Origin: CAVQBP01 sp963740945
Lineage (GTDB): Bacteria > Bacteroidota > Ignavibacteria > Ignavibacteriales > Ignavibacteriaceae
Direction: 5' to 3'
Length of the DNA stretch: 64,000 nucleotides
NCBI GenBank assembly: GCA_963740945.1
Contig: CAVUGE010000010.1
Span: 1 to 64,000, forward strand
This document shows positions 45,050 through 55,957 of this stretch, one piece after another. Position 1 is the stretch's first letter, and each line of letters opens with the position of its first letter. The notes below the pieces were generated by a model. That model worked only from the letters and a program-made list of their open reading frames with translations, made no database searches and was not told where the DNA came from. Made by a program: the position numbers and the translations under genes.

Positions 45050-47197
45050 TTATTTTAACAGCATCATCTTTTTAACTTGATTATAATTCCCTGCCCTTAA
45101 ACTGTAGAAATAGATTCCTGAGCTTAAATTGCTTGCATCAAATCTAATACTGTAATTACCCGGTGATTCCTCTCCATTGACCAGCGTTTTTACTTCCTGA
45201 CCGAGTATATTAAATATCTTTAAAGTGACAATACTCTCTTTAGGAATTGAATAATTGATAGTCGTAGAAGGATTAAACGGATTCGGATAATTTTGATCCA
45301 GTTCATATGAAACCGGTAAACTTGAGCTCCCGTCATTTACAGCAAGCGGTCCCATGTATCCTTCAAAATCATCATTTTGTCTCGGAACTATCTTATAGTA
45401 ACTGTGGGAATAGAATAAGATTCCTCGTATCTCGGAAAAGGTAGAATTTAGTTTTACGTAAATATTGGCAGGATTATTTGCTAATGTAGAATCCCAATCA
45501 TTATTATAATTATGATTACCATCCTGGAATTCTATTCTGGCATCACCTGAACCATCATTTATCATACTTTCACCAAAGTTGTATGAATTAGCACCTGGAT
45601 CTCCATCCGCATTTTCATCTGTCACAGTTACATTTTTATAATCAACCAATACACTTTCCCATTTTTCTGCACTTACAACCGCACCCGTTGAATCTCCAAT
45701 ATCTCCTGTTTGCAAATCCACCGGGTCAGGCAATGGATTGTTGCTTGAATTTAATGTTATAGATTTTAAAGAATCTATTGAAGTTACACTGAAATTTTCC
45801 GTAATTCTGCCTGTTAAAGTTATATTGTCACCTCTTTTAAACTTCAAAACATCAGCACCGTTTATTCCCAAGTATCCTATCATAATTCCGGTCCATGGAC
45901 CTCTACCATCCTGCATATAAACCCGTAATGGAGTTCCGCTTCCAAATCCCGGAATATCTGAAGTATCTGCTGTAACAACTCCGGTAAGAGTTACATAATA
46001 TCCATTAAATGAACTGAAACCTCCCCCAAGAGGACTATATTGTACATCCCGAATTGTTAATGTACCATCTAATACCTGGTAAAAATAATTTCCCTTTACA
46101 GTATCACTGGGATTGTGGCTTGATAATCCAAGATTATCATCTGCAGTTACATAATAGTCCACTAATGTAGAATCAGTACTTATTCCATTAATTACTGCAG
46201 TATAAATAGTAGTATCAGTAGATTTTGTCATAGGAACAGTAACCCTGTCTTGATCCCCGATTTTATAATGCAATTGAACACCTGTAACATTTCCGCTCCC
46301 CCCAACAACTTTTGCTGAAATAGTTACATTATCATTCCCTTTTACCTGAATAGGATCTCTTGTTATATTTGAAATAGTCGGGGGAGTGAGTGTAATAGTT
46401 ACATCCTCAGGATAAATTGGAAGGATCTCGTATGTATCTTGAAATATAGTTAAAATCCCTTTTATAGAATTGATAGGAGTACCATCCTGTGGAGGCTGAT
46501 ATGTAGAACCCGGTACTTTATTAGCATCAGTTCTGTAATATCTGGACTGAGGATAAGCAGTTATATAATTACCACTTTTATCATTAATTCTAAAAGAACC
46601 AACTGATGGACTTCTATCACTTGAAATTACATTATCCAATTCTACATACATCCCGGAATATTTGTAGTATTCTTTATTGGTTACTCCATTATTCGTTAAT
46701 TCTGTCATCTCTAATTTTATTGGAGCAGGCCGTTTTGTTAAGTGTTTAATTATATTTACCGGTGTAACTGGATCTAATAGCAGCATTAATTCGTTAGTTT
46801 GATTATATGTTGTTACTACTGCGGTCATTTCAACCACATCAGCAGAATCAACTAGATCAAAAAATGTATTTTGATTATCTCCGGATGTATCATTCTGCAA
46901 TACATTTACTCCTGCCCACTCCTGAACCTGCGAAGATGTGTCCTGAATGTAAGTGCCCCAGCGACCACCATAGTACATAGTTGGAGTTCTGTTTGTAACA
47001 GCATCGATAACAGGCTTGATCATTACTACCCCTACCACCCTAACTGTATCACCAGTGAGTGCAGAGGGTGCAAAACCATCTTTTGCAACTGAATCTATAT
47101 ATTGAATATCATGAATTGAAACTAATGGATAATTTGACTGAGCCATTGCCATACCAAAACTTATTGCTAATAAAATTAGCAGTAACCTAAGTTTCAT
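45050..47197 (-). CDS. T9SS-secreted OB-fold protein
   Basis: A 715-residue secreted protein with signal peptide MKLRLLLILLAISFGMAMA, then Q. It has OB-like folds at about 40-160 (GDTVRVVGVVMIKP; WGTYIQDTSSQVQEW) and 395-480 (YYVTLTGVVTADTSDIPG; KFKRGDNITLTGRIT). Between them at ~285-370 is an Ig-like sandwich (KGNDNVTISAKVVGGSGNV). A further beta domain precedes the sorting domain (DQNYPNPFNPSTTINYSIP, ending QVKKMMLLK). No catalytic residues are apparent. It follows the gene at 47211 by 13 bases. Confidence 0.8.
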   Translation of the reverse strand: MKLRLLLILLAISFGMAMAQSNYPLVSIHDIQYIDSVAKDGFAPSALTGDTVRVVGVVMIKPVIDAVTNRTPTMYYGGRWGTYIQDTSSQVQEWAGVNVLQNDTSGDNQNTFFDLVDSADVVEMTAVVTTYNQTNELMLLLDPVTPVNIIKHLTKRPAPIKLEMTELTNNGVTNKEYYKYSGMYVELDNVISSDRSPSVGSFRINDKSGNYITAYPQSRYYRTDANKVPGSTYQPPQDGTPINSIKGILTIFQDTYEILPIYPEDVTITLTPPTISNITRDPIQVKGNDNVTISAKVVGGSGNVTGVQLHYKIGDQDRVTVPMTKSTDTTIYTAVINGISTDSTLVDYYVTADDNLGLSSHNPSDTVKGNYFYQVLDGTLTIRDVQYSPLGGGFSSFNGYYVTLTGVVTADTSDIPGFGSGTPLRVYMQDGRGPWTGIMIGYLGINGADVLKFKRGDNITLTGRITENFSVTSIDSLKSITLNSSNNPLPDPVDLQTGDIGDSTGAVVSAEKWESVLVDYKNVTVTDENADGDPGANSYNFGESMINDGSGDARIEFQDGNHNYNNDWDSTLANNPANIYVKLNSTFSEIRGILFYSHSYYKIVPRQNDDFEGYMGPLAVNDGSSSLPVSYELDQNYPNPFNPSTTINYSIPKESIVTLKIFNILGQEVKTLVNGEESPGNYSIRFDASNLSSGIYFYSLRAGNYNQVKKMMLLK

Positions 47198-47210
47198 AAT
47201 ATTTCCTTTC

Positions 47211-49325
47211 TCATTTAATTATTAAAAATTTTCCTCTTTTTATATCGCCGTTATTAGAATTCTTAACCGTGTATAAATACAATCCTGTTGCTATTGCCTG
47301 ATCATTATCCGACAAAAGATCCCATGCATCTTCTCCCCCTGTCATTATTTGGTTTCCGCTGCTTGCATAAGTTTGAAACCATTTCAAATTTGAACCGTTA
47401 TTACCTTGATGATGCTGTATTCTTTTTACTATATCACCGGATAATGTATAAATAGTAATTTCACATTCTGACGGAAGATTATAAAAATATATTTTCCTTA
47501 AACGCTCAGTACTCCCGTCCCAGTATGCATTCCCGTAATAAGGATTTGGATATACACCAACTTCAGCCGTATCTTTATTATTCGGCAGAGTCCCTGGAAG
47601 TATTCTATTCATTGAAGCAATCGGATTTGATTCAAGGCTTTCCAGATTATTTCCAGGATCACCTTTATCAAATGCTGTTACCGAAAACAAATACTGCCAG
47701 CCGTTTAATAGATTATTTATATCGAATCTATAATAATATTTAGTTGTATCTCCCGGAAATGTCTTAGGTTCTTTCAATACAACTTTCGAAAAACCCGTAT
47801 TGAATCCATACTTGTTCCCTGTACTGTCAAATTGTGCAAGCATCACAAGAGATGAGCGGGCATCTTCTGCAAGATTAAGATCAAAACCTGCTTCGGTTCT
47901 ATATACCCTATAACCTTCAAAGTCCTTTCTACCTGAAATTGGATCAACTGAAGATTCGGCTCGCTTATCCCAATAAATACTAACTTCCTGATTTCCTGGA
48001 ACAACTTTTACATTCGGCGTACTTGGAGGAGCAGGTAAAATATAACGTGTTATCTTTCCGTTTGCGTCGAGATCTTCTCCGGGATCTAATCTTCCGTTTC
48101 TATTTCTATCCTCACCAAAATATGCCCTTAACGCCCATTCTGCATTAGAATATAAATTCAGTTTTTGTGCTTTCGTATCTAAGTTTGCAGGATCTGAACC
48201 GTATTTTTTTGCACATACGATTGCGAAGACCACATTTAATGAATCACCGGGAGCTATCTTCCTGAAAGGACCGTTAGTTAGTAATTCTGACCTATTCGAT
48301 GGAACTTTTAAAGCATTTGGATCAATACCATTATTGTACCTGTTAGTTCCTCCGAAAAATCCCTGCATCTTTCTATATCGGTCAACATCTATAGTTGGCG
48401 AAAAGAAATTAGGATCTGCCGTATTTTTATACTGCCAGCTTACAAAATTTACCGAAGTTAAAGAGTCTCCATTAACAAGAACAACACTATCCAGTGTAGG
48501 TGTCGAGCCAAGATATTGTATCCCCACATAACTATTGGTATAACCTACATCACCCGTTGCATCATATGTATAAGCTATCCTCATTGAATCACTGTATCCT
48601 TCTCCTCCTTTGTCAAAGAACGGAGCTCCTATTCGGGGTGATGTAATTTTTGTATTCCTGACTACAGCATCTGTCCACAACCCGACATATATACTATCAA
48701 TATATTTTTTGGTAACATTTTTAATAGTATAATTCATTATCACAAAAAAATCTGCGAAAGGATAATTCCATGCATAGCATTCCTGGTGGACGGCAATGCC
48801 AAGAGGGTTATGATCCTGAATTGATTCCCCGTTTGACAACACAAGGTTTGTATCAACATAATCCATCAAAAAATCCTGGTGGGAAATTGCATCGGGATTA
48901 TAATATCGGGAGTCCAGAAGTGATGATCTTTCAATGATTTTACTCCCCGGAGAATTTGTAAATTCAAATCCCCCGCCCCGTGTAGAAACAGATGATGCAT
49001 CAACCGAACCGGTAGTTACAAATGGTCCAAGTCTGTTATGACCCAATGAATCACTGCTTATAAATCCGCCTATCCAAACGCTGCCGTCAAATATATGCTC
49101 TATTCCACTTCCGAGTGGATATTCACAGCTTGGCTGTTGCGGCCATAATGCAAATCCATTCCCATACATACCGAAATTTGTTACTGTTAATCCAATATTA
49201 CCTACATTTGTATATTTTGAATTATCATCATCGGTCGTTTTATTTAATTTATTCCCATCTCCTGCATATATAAATATTATAGAAGATAAACTGAATAGGA
49301 TAATAAGAAGTCTGAATCTCATCAA
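47211..49325 (-). CDS. Large T9SS-secreted surface protein, function unknown
   Basis: A 704-residue exported protein (signal peptide ending FIYAG). The N-terminal ~420 residues form a beta-rich domain seen in many Ignavibacteria-type surface proteins (NIGLTVTNFGMYGNGFALWP; HIFDGSVWIGGFIS). A calcium-loop or dockerin-like segment DRNRNGRLDPGEDLDANGK lies near 410. A fibronectin-like domain (VVPGNQEVSIYWDKR) follows, then a T9SS sorting domain of the second style (VYPNPYYGNAYWDGS; IATGLYLYTVKN; GKFLIIK). It heads a two-gene unit with the OB-fold protein. The role may be structural or adhesive; not recognised further. Confidence 0.72.
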   Translation of the reverse strand: MMRFRLLIILFSLSSIIFIYAGDGNKLNKTTDDDNSKYTNVGNIGLTVTNFGMYGNGFALWPQQPSCEYPLGSGIEHIFDGSVWIGGFISSDSLGHNRLGPFVTTGSVDASSVSTRGGGFEFTNSPGSKIIERSSLLDSRYYNPDAISHQDFLMDYVDTNLVLSNGESIQDHNPLGIAVHQECYAWNYPFADFFVIMNYTIKNVTKKYIDSIYVGLWTDAVVRNTKITSPRIGAPFFDKGGEGYSDSMRIAYTYDATGDVGYTNSYVGIQYLGSTPTLDSVVLVNGDSLTSVNFVSWQYKNTADPNFFSPTIDVDRYRKMQGFFGGTNRYNNGIDPNALKVPSNRSELLTNGPFRKIAPGDSLNVVFAIVCAKKYGSDPANLDTKAQKLNLYSNAEWALRAYFGEDRNRNGRLDPGEDLDANGKITRYILPAPPSTPNVKVVPGNQEVSIYWDKRAESSVDPISGRKDFEGYRVYRTEAGFDLNLAEDARSSLVMLAQFDSTGNKYGFNTGFSKVVLKEPKTFPGDTTKYYYRFDINNLLNGWQYLFSVTAFDKGDPGNNLESLESNPIASMNRILPGTLPNNKDTAEVGVYPNPYYGNAYWDGSTERLRKIYFYNLPSECEITIYTLSGDIVKRIQHHQGNNGSNLKWFQTYASSGNQIMTGGEDAWDLLSDNDQAIATGLYLYTVKNSNNGDIKRGKFLIIK

Positions 49326-49644
49326 AAAAGTATAATTTAATCGATAATGGTTTTTTTACCTTTTATATTAAACAAAATGACATTTTTGTATCATTTTATT
49401 CTTAAATATTTATTGTGTATTTATTCTAATATCCGCAGAGTAATGCTAAAAATCCCCTTAATACTCTAACTCTTTAATAATGATATTAATATAAAATTGA
49501 TCTAAAACACACAAACCAAGATAACATAGTTTCATTTAAAAAAAAATATTTTCATGTTAACTTTTCATTAAAAAATATATCTATCAATAAATTAAAAAGA
49601 GTTCTTGTAAAGTAACAAATTTTTAAGATTAGAAATGAATCATA
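49326..49644. other. Intergenic region, no gene seen
   Basis: AT-rich stretch upstream of the large secreted protein gene. No reading frame, RNA gene or clear promoter was found. It leads into the third MITE-like copy. Confidence 0.4.
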
Positions 49645-49750
49645 TTTAAAAGATGATATCTTTATTATTTAAAATTATATTTTATAATAACTTACTCGTA
49701 ATCAAAAATTGAAAATTATTATTATTATTGTAAAGATGTCATCTTTATAT
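49645..49750. repeat. MITE-like repeat, copy 3 (diverged)
   Basis: Same orientation as the copy at 27815. The left part reads TATTTAAAAGATGATATCTTT and the right part GTAAAGATGTCATCTTTAT. The AT-rich interior aligns with copy 2 (AATCAAAAATTGAAAATTAT against GATAAAAATTAAAAATGATT). The outer AGTTACGCA ends are not recognisable, so it is an older or truncated copy. Confidence 0.6.
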
Positions 49751-49786
49751 CCCCCCAATAAAAATTCCCCTCTTCCCATTCCACCA

Positions 49787-49985
49787 AATGACCATTGAAT
49801 GACTACCGAATGTCAATTGAATGACCATCACTCCAACCCTCCATCACTCCCTCATCCTTCCACTGAATGCAACAAATGACTATTGAATGACCACCAAATG
49901 ACTATGAATGACAATCGAATAACCAGATGCATACACTACTCCAACATTCCATCACTCCTCCACCAAATGACTATGAATGACTATT
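49787..49985. repeat. AATGAC minisatellite downstream of lipA, ~11-bp phased
   Basis: AATG occurs at 49787, 49798, 49809 and 49820, each 11 bases apart, in units such as AATGACCATTG and AATGACTACCG. After a CATCACTCC-rich break further units fall at 49866, 49875, 49886, 49897 and 49907. It ends at the lipA stop codon. No protein or CRISPR-like structure fits. Confidence 0.75.
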
Positions 49986-50895
49986 AAAAAATCGCCCTCG
50001 CATGCCTATCCGCATGATAAGAACTCCTTACCAAAGGAGATGATTCTACAATCTTAAACCCCATTCTTAAACCTTCTTCCTTATACATATTAAATTCTCC
50101 AGGTGTAACAAAACGATCCACTGGAAGATGATTCTTTGTAGGTTGTAGATATTGTCCGATAGTTAAAATATCGCACCCATGTTCAACCAGATCATGCATT
50201 AGTTCAATAACTTCGTCACTCTTTTCTCCTATACCAACCATTATACCGCTTTTAGTTTTTAGATATCTGTCTTTAAACCATCGAACTAATTTCAAGCTTC
50301 TATTATACTTTGCCTGCGGTCTTACTACTGTATATAATCTGGGAACCGTTTCTAAGTTATGATTTAATATATCAGGCGGATTTTTCATAATAACATAATA
50401 AGCTTCTTCAGCCCCCCTGAAATCAGGTATTAAAATTTCAATTGTTGTATCAGGCATTTTTTCCCTAATCAGCCTAATGGTTTCCGCAAATATCGATGCG
50501 CCACCATCTTTAAGTTCATCCCTATTTACCGAAGTTATAACAACATGCCTTAAATTTAATTCCTTAACAGAATCAGCGACTCTCGCCGGTTCATCCAGAT
50601 CAAGTTCGTTCGGCATTCCAACCTTAACATTACAAAAACCACAGCTTCTTGTACACGTATCTCCTAAAATCATGAATGTTGCACTTCTATTATTCCAGCA
50701 TTCAGCCATATTCGGACATCGAGCCTCTTCACAAACAGTATGCAGCTTCTGCCTTCGCATTAAATTCCGGACATCATTATAATTATCCCCGCTGGGTAAT
50801 TTAACCTTTAACCATTCCGGCCTTTTACCTAAAGGCCGCCTATTCTGTTCTGCTTCTTCTTTAAAAGATTTTTGAAATTGATTTATTACTGCCAT
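49984..50895 (-). CDS. lipA: Lipoyl synthase
   Basis: A 303-residue radical-SAM enzyme that inserts two sulfurs into protein-bound octanoyl groups. The auxiliary cluster cysteines are C55, C60 and C66 (CEEARCPNMAEC), and the radical-SAM cluster C81, C85 and C88 (CTRSCGFCNV). The C-terminal SSPLVRSSYHAD supplies the serine ligand. It is the last gene in a row of 2-oxoacid dehydrogenase and lipoate genes on the minus strand and is flanked on both sides by AATGAC repeats. Confidence 0.96.
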   Translation of the reverse strand: MAVINQFQKSFKEEAEQNRRPLGKRPEWLKVKLPSGDNYNDVRNLMRRQKLHTVCEEARCPNMAECWNNRSATFMILGDTCTRSCGFCNVKVGMPNELDLDEPARVADSVKELNLRHVVITSVNRDELKDGGASIFAETIRLIREKMPDTTIEILIPDFRGAEEAYYVIMKNPPDILNHNLETVPRLYTVVRPQAKYNRSLKLVRWFKDRYLKTKSGIMVGIGEKSDEVIELMHDLVEHGCDILTIGQYLQPTKNHLPVDRFVTPGEFNMYKEEGLRMGFKIVESSPLVRSSYHADRHARAIF

Positions 50896-50924
50896 AATCT
50901 AAAATTCCTTAATTAAGCCAATTA

Positions 50925-50995
50925 AATGACAACGAATGACCCCTAATGACAACCGAATGACAATTGAATGACCACGAATGACAATTGAATGACCT
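50925..50995. repeat. AATGAC minisatellite upstream of lipA, 10-11-bp phased
   Basis: Seven AATGAC units at 50925, 50935, 50945, 50956, 50967, 50977 and 50988. Spacings are 10, 10, 11, 11, 10 and 11 bases, so all fall on one face of the helix. The array fills the 105-base gap between the E2 stop and the lipA start, where a lipA promoter or operator would lie. Confidence 0.75.
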
Positions 50996-51000
50996 TCCAT

Positions 51001-52746
<1,746 letters not shown>

Positions 52747-52985
52747 TTTATATACTCCTTAATTTAAAGGCTAAGGCTAATTTATTTAATAATAAATAAA
52801 TCCCAATGAACAAATAACAAAAAACAAACAAATATCAATTTTTTTAAATCGCAAAATTCAAACTTTACCTTTGGATATTTGAATTTTATTATTGGAATTT
52901 ATTTGTAATTTGCATTTTGATATTTAGGATTTAGTACCTTTCTTAAAATTTTCATTTTCATAATTTTTTATAAAAATTTCTTTTC

Positions 52986-55109
52986 CTAATACATAAGTAA
53001 ATCCTTAATTCCATCCAAAATCTTCTTCCTATTCGGCAGCACTGAATTTTCCAGTATCGGAGAATATGGAATATGCGAATCTTTTGCTGCTACCCTCCTC
53101 ACAGGTCCGTCAAGATACTGAAAACAATTATCAGCAATTCTTGAAGCTATCTCTGCTCCAAACCCTGCCGTCAATGTATCTTCATGTATAACAATAACTT
53201 TATTTGTTTTCTTTACTGAATTAAAGATTGTTTCATTGTCGAGTGGAATAATTGTCCTTATATCTATTACCTCAACGGAATATCCTTCATCCTCCAGTTT
53301 CTTTGCCGCATTAACAGAATCCCACATCGAAACTCCATATGAAACAACAGTAATATCATTCCCTTCCTTAACAACTTTTGCTTTGCCGAAAGGAATTAAA
53401 TAATCATCATCAGGTTCGGGTGTTATGGCAAAACTTTGACGGTAAAGTCCTTTGTGCTCACAGAATAGAACCGGATCATTGATCCTGCATGCTGTTTTTA
53501 ATAAACCCTTTGCATCCGCTGCATTTGACGGATAAGCAATATATAAACCAGGTATATGTGCAAAAATTGCTTCAATGTTCTGACTGTGATATAATCCACC
53601 ATGTATATAACCTCCAACTGCAACTCTTACAACCACAGGAGCTGACCAGTTATTATTCGATCTGTACCGAATTGTACTTAATTCACTTTTCAGCTGCATA
53701 AATCCAGGCCAGATATAGTCGCCAAACTGAATTTCTACAACCGGCTTTAAACCTGTCAACGCCATTCCTACAGCAACACCGGTAATACTTGCTTCAGCCA
53801 GGGGAGAATTAAAAACTCTGTCTTCACCGAATTGTTTTGACAAACCTTTAGTTGCAGTAAATACTCCACCTTTGCTGTCCGCAATATCTTCACCGAAGAC
53901 ATAGATCTTATCATTCCTTTCCATCTCTTCTTTAAGGGCATGGTTAATTGCATCAACCATCACTATTTTATTCCCTGACGGCTTCTTCTTTTCATATTCC
54001 AGCTGTTCTTTAAGTCCGCTTTCATCAAATACAAATCTGTCTGCCGATTCAAAATCAGGATCTTCCGCCTTCAATGCCTCATCGGCCACATCGTTTATTT
54101 CAACAACTATCCCCTGTTTTATTTCATCAAATTCATCTTTGGTTATTATTTTGTTATTTATGAGAAGCTTTTTAAATTTTTCTATTGGACATCTTTTTAG
54201 GTCTTCCTGGAGTTCTTCAGGAGTCCTGTATTTTTTTTGGTCATCTGAAGAAGAATGTGATAAAAGTCTTACAACTTCGGCTTCAATCAGTGCCGGACCA
54301 TTACCACTTCTAATATAATCTACTGCTCCCTTAACTTTATTATATGATTCAAAGAAATCAGTACCGTCAATTTTTATCCTATGTAGATTCTCATATCCAC
54401 CCATCATTTCGGAAACAGAATTCCCTTTTCCGCCGCTCTGCAGTGTTACTGGTACTGATATGGCATATTTATTATTTTCAATGACAAATAGAACAGGCAG
54501 TTTTTCACGGCTTGCCCAATTTACTGCTTCATGGAATTCTCCCTGACTCGTTGTACCTTCTCCGCTGCTTACATACGCTACTCCTTCAGCCTTTCTTTTT
54601 CTAATTGAAAGTGCACAACCTACTGCATTTAAAAACTGTGTGCCTGTAGGGCTCGATTGTGCCGGCAAATTTATTTTTGATGAACCCCAATGACACGAAA
54701 GCTGCCTTCCTCCACCCGAAGGATCATCTCCTTTTGCAAAACATTGAAGGAAAAAATCTTTTGGTGTAAATCCTAATGAGAGTACCAGAGCAATATCTCT
54801 GTAATAAGGGAATAACCAATCCTTTTCTGGGTCCAGCATCATACCAGTAACTGTCTGTACAGCTTCATGCCCTGCTCCGGCTATATGGAAAAAAGTTTTA
54901 CCCTGCCTTAAGAGGTTCATAGCCTTATTATCGATGGTCCTTGCGGTAAGCATATTTTTAAGAGCATTCAGCAAAACACTTTTATTCAAGCCATTTAAAT
55001 TAGCCTTAGATGTTTCACTGGAACTGTTTCTGTCTTTATTATTATCTGGTTTATCATGACCATTTTTTGCTTTTGTTAAAATGTCACCTGCCGTATTTCT
55101 TTTTGCCAT
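52986..55109 (-). CDS. 2-oxoacid dehydrogenase E1, fused alpha-beta subunits
   Basis: A 707-residue thiamine-diphosphate enzyme. An N-terminal tail of ~45 polar residues precedes the alpha half (~50-370), with the cofactor motif SSGEGTTSQGEFHEAVN and VIENNKYAIS. The beta half (~380-707) has YVFGEDIADSKGGVFTATKG, FNSPLAEASITGVAVGMAL and the C-terminal transketolase domain VVSYGVSMWDSVNAAKK. Alpha and beta are separate in most bacteria; the fusion is known in Bacteroidota-type genomes, typically for branched-chain 2-oxoacids. It decarboxylates the oxoacid and passes the acyl group to the E2 lipoyl arm. Confidence 0.9.
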   Translation of the reverse strand: MAKRNTAGDILTKAKNGHDKPDNNKDRNSSSETSKANLNGLNKSVLLNALKNMLTARTIDNKAMNLLRQGKTFFHIAGAGHEAVQTVTGMMLDPEKDWLFPYYRDIALVLSLGFTPKDFFLQCFAKGDDPSGGGRQLSCHWGSSKINLPAQSSPTGTQFLNAVGCALSIRKRKAEGVAYVSSGEGTTSQGEFHEAVNWASREKLPVLFVIENNKYAISVPVTLQSGGKGNSVSEMMGGYENLHRIKIDGTDFFESYNKVKGAVDYIRSGNGPALIEAEVVRLLSHSSSDDQKKYRTPEELQEDLKRCPIEKFKKLLINNKIITKDEFDEIKQGIVVEINDVADEALKAEDPDFESADRFVFDESGLKEQLEYEKKKPSGNKIVMVDAINHALKEEMERNDKIYVFGEDIADSKGGVFTATKGLSKQFGEDRVFNSPLAEASITGVAVGMALTGLKPVVEIQFGDYIWPGFMQLKSELSTIRYRSNNNWSAPVVVRVAVGGYIHGGLYHSQNIEAIFAHIPGLYIAYPSNAADAKGLLKTACRINDPVLFCEHKGLYRQSFAITPEPDDDYLIPFGKAKVVKEGNDITVVSYGVSMWDSVNAAKKLEDEGYSVEVIDIRTIIPLDNETIFNSVKKTNKVIVIHEDTLTAGFGAEIASRIADNCFQYLDGPVRRVAAKDSHIPYSPILENSVLPNRKKILDGIKDLLMY

Positions 55110-55151
55110 TATAATCCTTTCATTTTAACTGACCGCCATTTAAGCAAACAA

Positions 55152-55181
55152 TGTCATTCTGAACGAAGTGAAGAATCTCAC
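55152..55181. repeat. Dispersed CATTCTGAACGAAGTGAAGA-type repeat
   Basis: The 30-base stretch contains CATTCTGAACGAAGTGAAGA followed by ATCTCAC. This word, with small variations, is a familiar dispersed repeat in many environmental bacterial genomes, usually between genes. Only one copy is in the window, between lipB and the E1 gene. That it is the known repeat is from memory, not searched. Confidence 0.5.
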
Positions 55182-55219
55182 AATTTAAATTTTGCACAAT
55201 TTGAATAATTCACTTGCCT

Positions 55220-55930
55220 TTAATTATACGTAATATTCTTTTGCATAAATTGAGATAATAATTCTTCTTTTGGAAAAACTGAAAAATTATTGTAATCAAA
55301 AACCTCAACGAAATTTCTTAAAAGAATTTCTTTAACCTCAGAAATAGAAATAATCCTTGATAATTCTTTTTTTAATGAAGTTACCTCTTTATCGACAATT
55401 CCACAAGGTATTATTCCTGTAAATAATGATAGATCGGTGTTCACATTAAAAGCAAATCCGTGCATAGTTATCCATCTGCTTATTTTTACTCCGATTGCGG
55501 CTATTTTCCTATCTTCAATCCAAACTCCGGTATATTTTGGATCACGAATTCCGGAGATCCCATAATAACTGCATGTTCTAATAATCCCTTCTTCCAATGC
55601 CCTCAAATATTTATGAGTATCATTCTTCCAATCATTCAAATCGATAATCGGATAACCGACAATCTGTCCGGGTCCATGATAAGTTATATCTCCCCCCCTG
55701 TCAATATTATAAACAGAAATATTTTTCTCATCCAAATATTTTTTAGAACCAACCAGGTTCTTTTCATCAGCAACCTTACCCAGCGTATAAGTATGCGGAT
55801 GTTCCAGCAAAAAAATAATATCCGGTATCTTCTTTTGAACCCTAAGCTCAAAAGTAAGCTTCTGCAAATCCCAAGCCTCCTTATAATCAATCAATCCCAA
55901 ATCACAATATGTTAAGAGTCTGTTATTCAT
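55220..55930 (-). CDS. lipB: Octanoyl-ACP:protein N-octanoyltransferase
   Basis: It transfers octanoate from acyl carrier protein to lipoyl domains, the step before LipA. From ATG 55930 (MNNRLLTYCDLG) it is 236 residues; ATG 55957 adds nine. The motifs are EHPHTYTLGK, RGGDITYHGPGQIVGYPI, GVWIEDRKIAAIGVKISRW with the catalytic Lys, and GIIPCGI with the catalytic Cys. It lies between lpd and the E1 gene, so lipoate synthesis and the complexes that use it are clustered. Confidence 0.95.
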   Translation of the reverse strand: MNNRLLTYCDLGLIDYKEAWDLQKLTFELRVQKKIPDIIFLLEHPHTYTLGKVADEKNLVGSKKYLDEKNISVYNIDRGGDITYHGPGQIVGYPIIDLNDWKNDTHKYLRALEEGIIRTCSYYGISGIRDPKYTGVWIEDRKIAAIGVKISRWITMHGFAFNVNTDLSLFTGIIPCGIVDKEVTSLKKELSRIISISEVKEILLRNFVEVFDYNNFSVFPKEELLSQFMQKNITYN

Positions 55931-55957
55931 AAATGCTTTATTTATTAGTTCATACAA

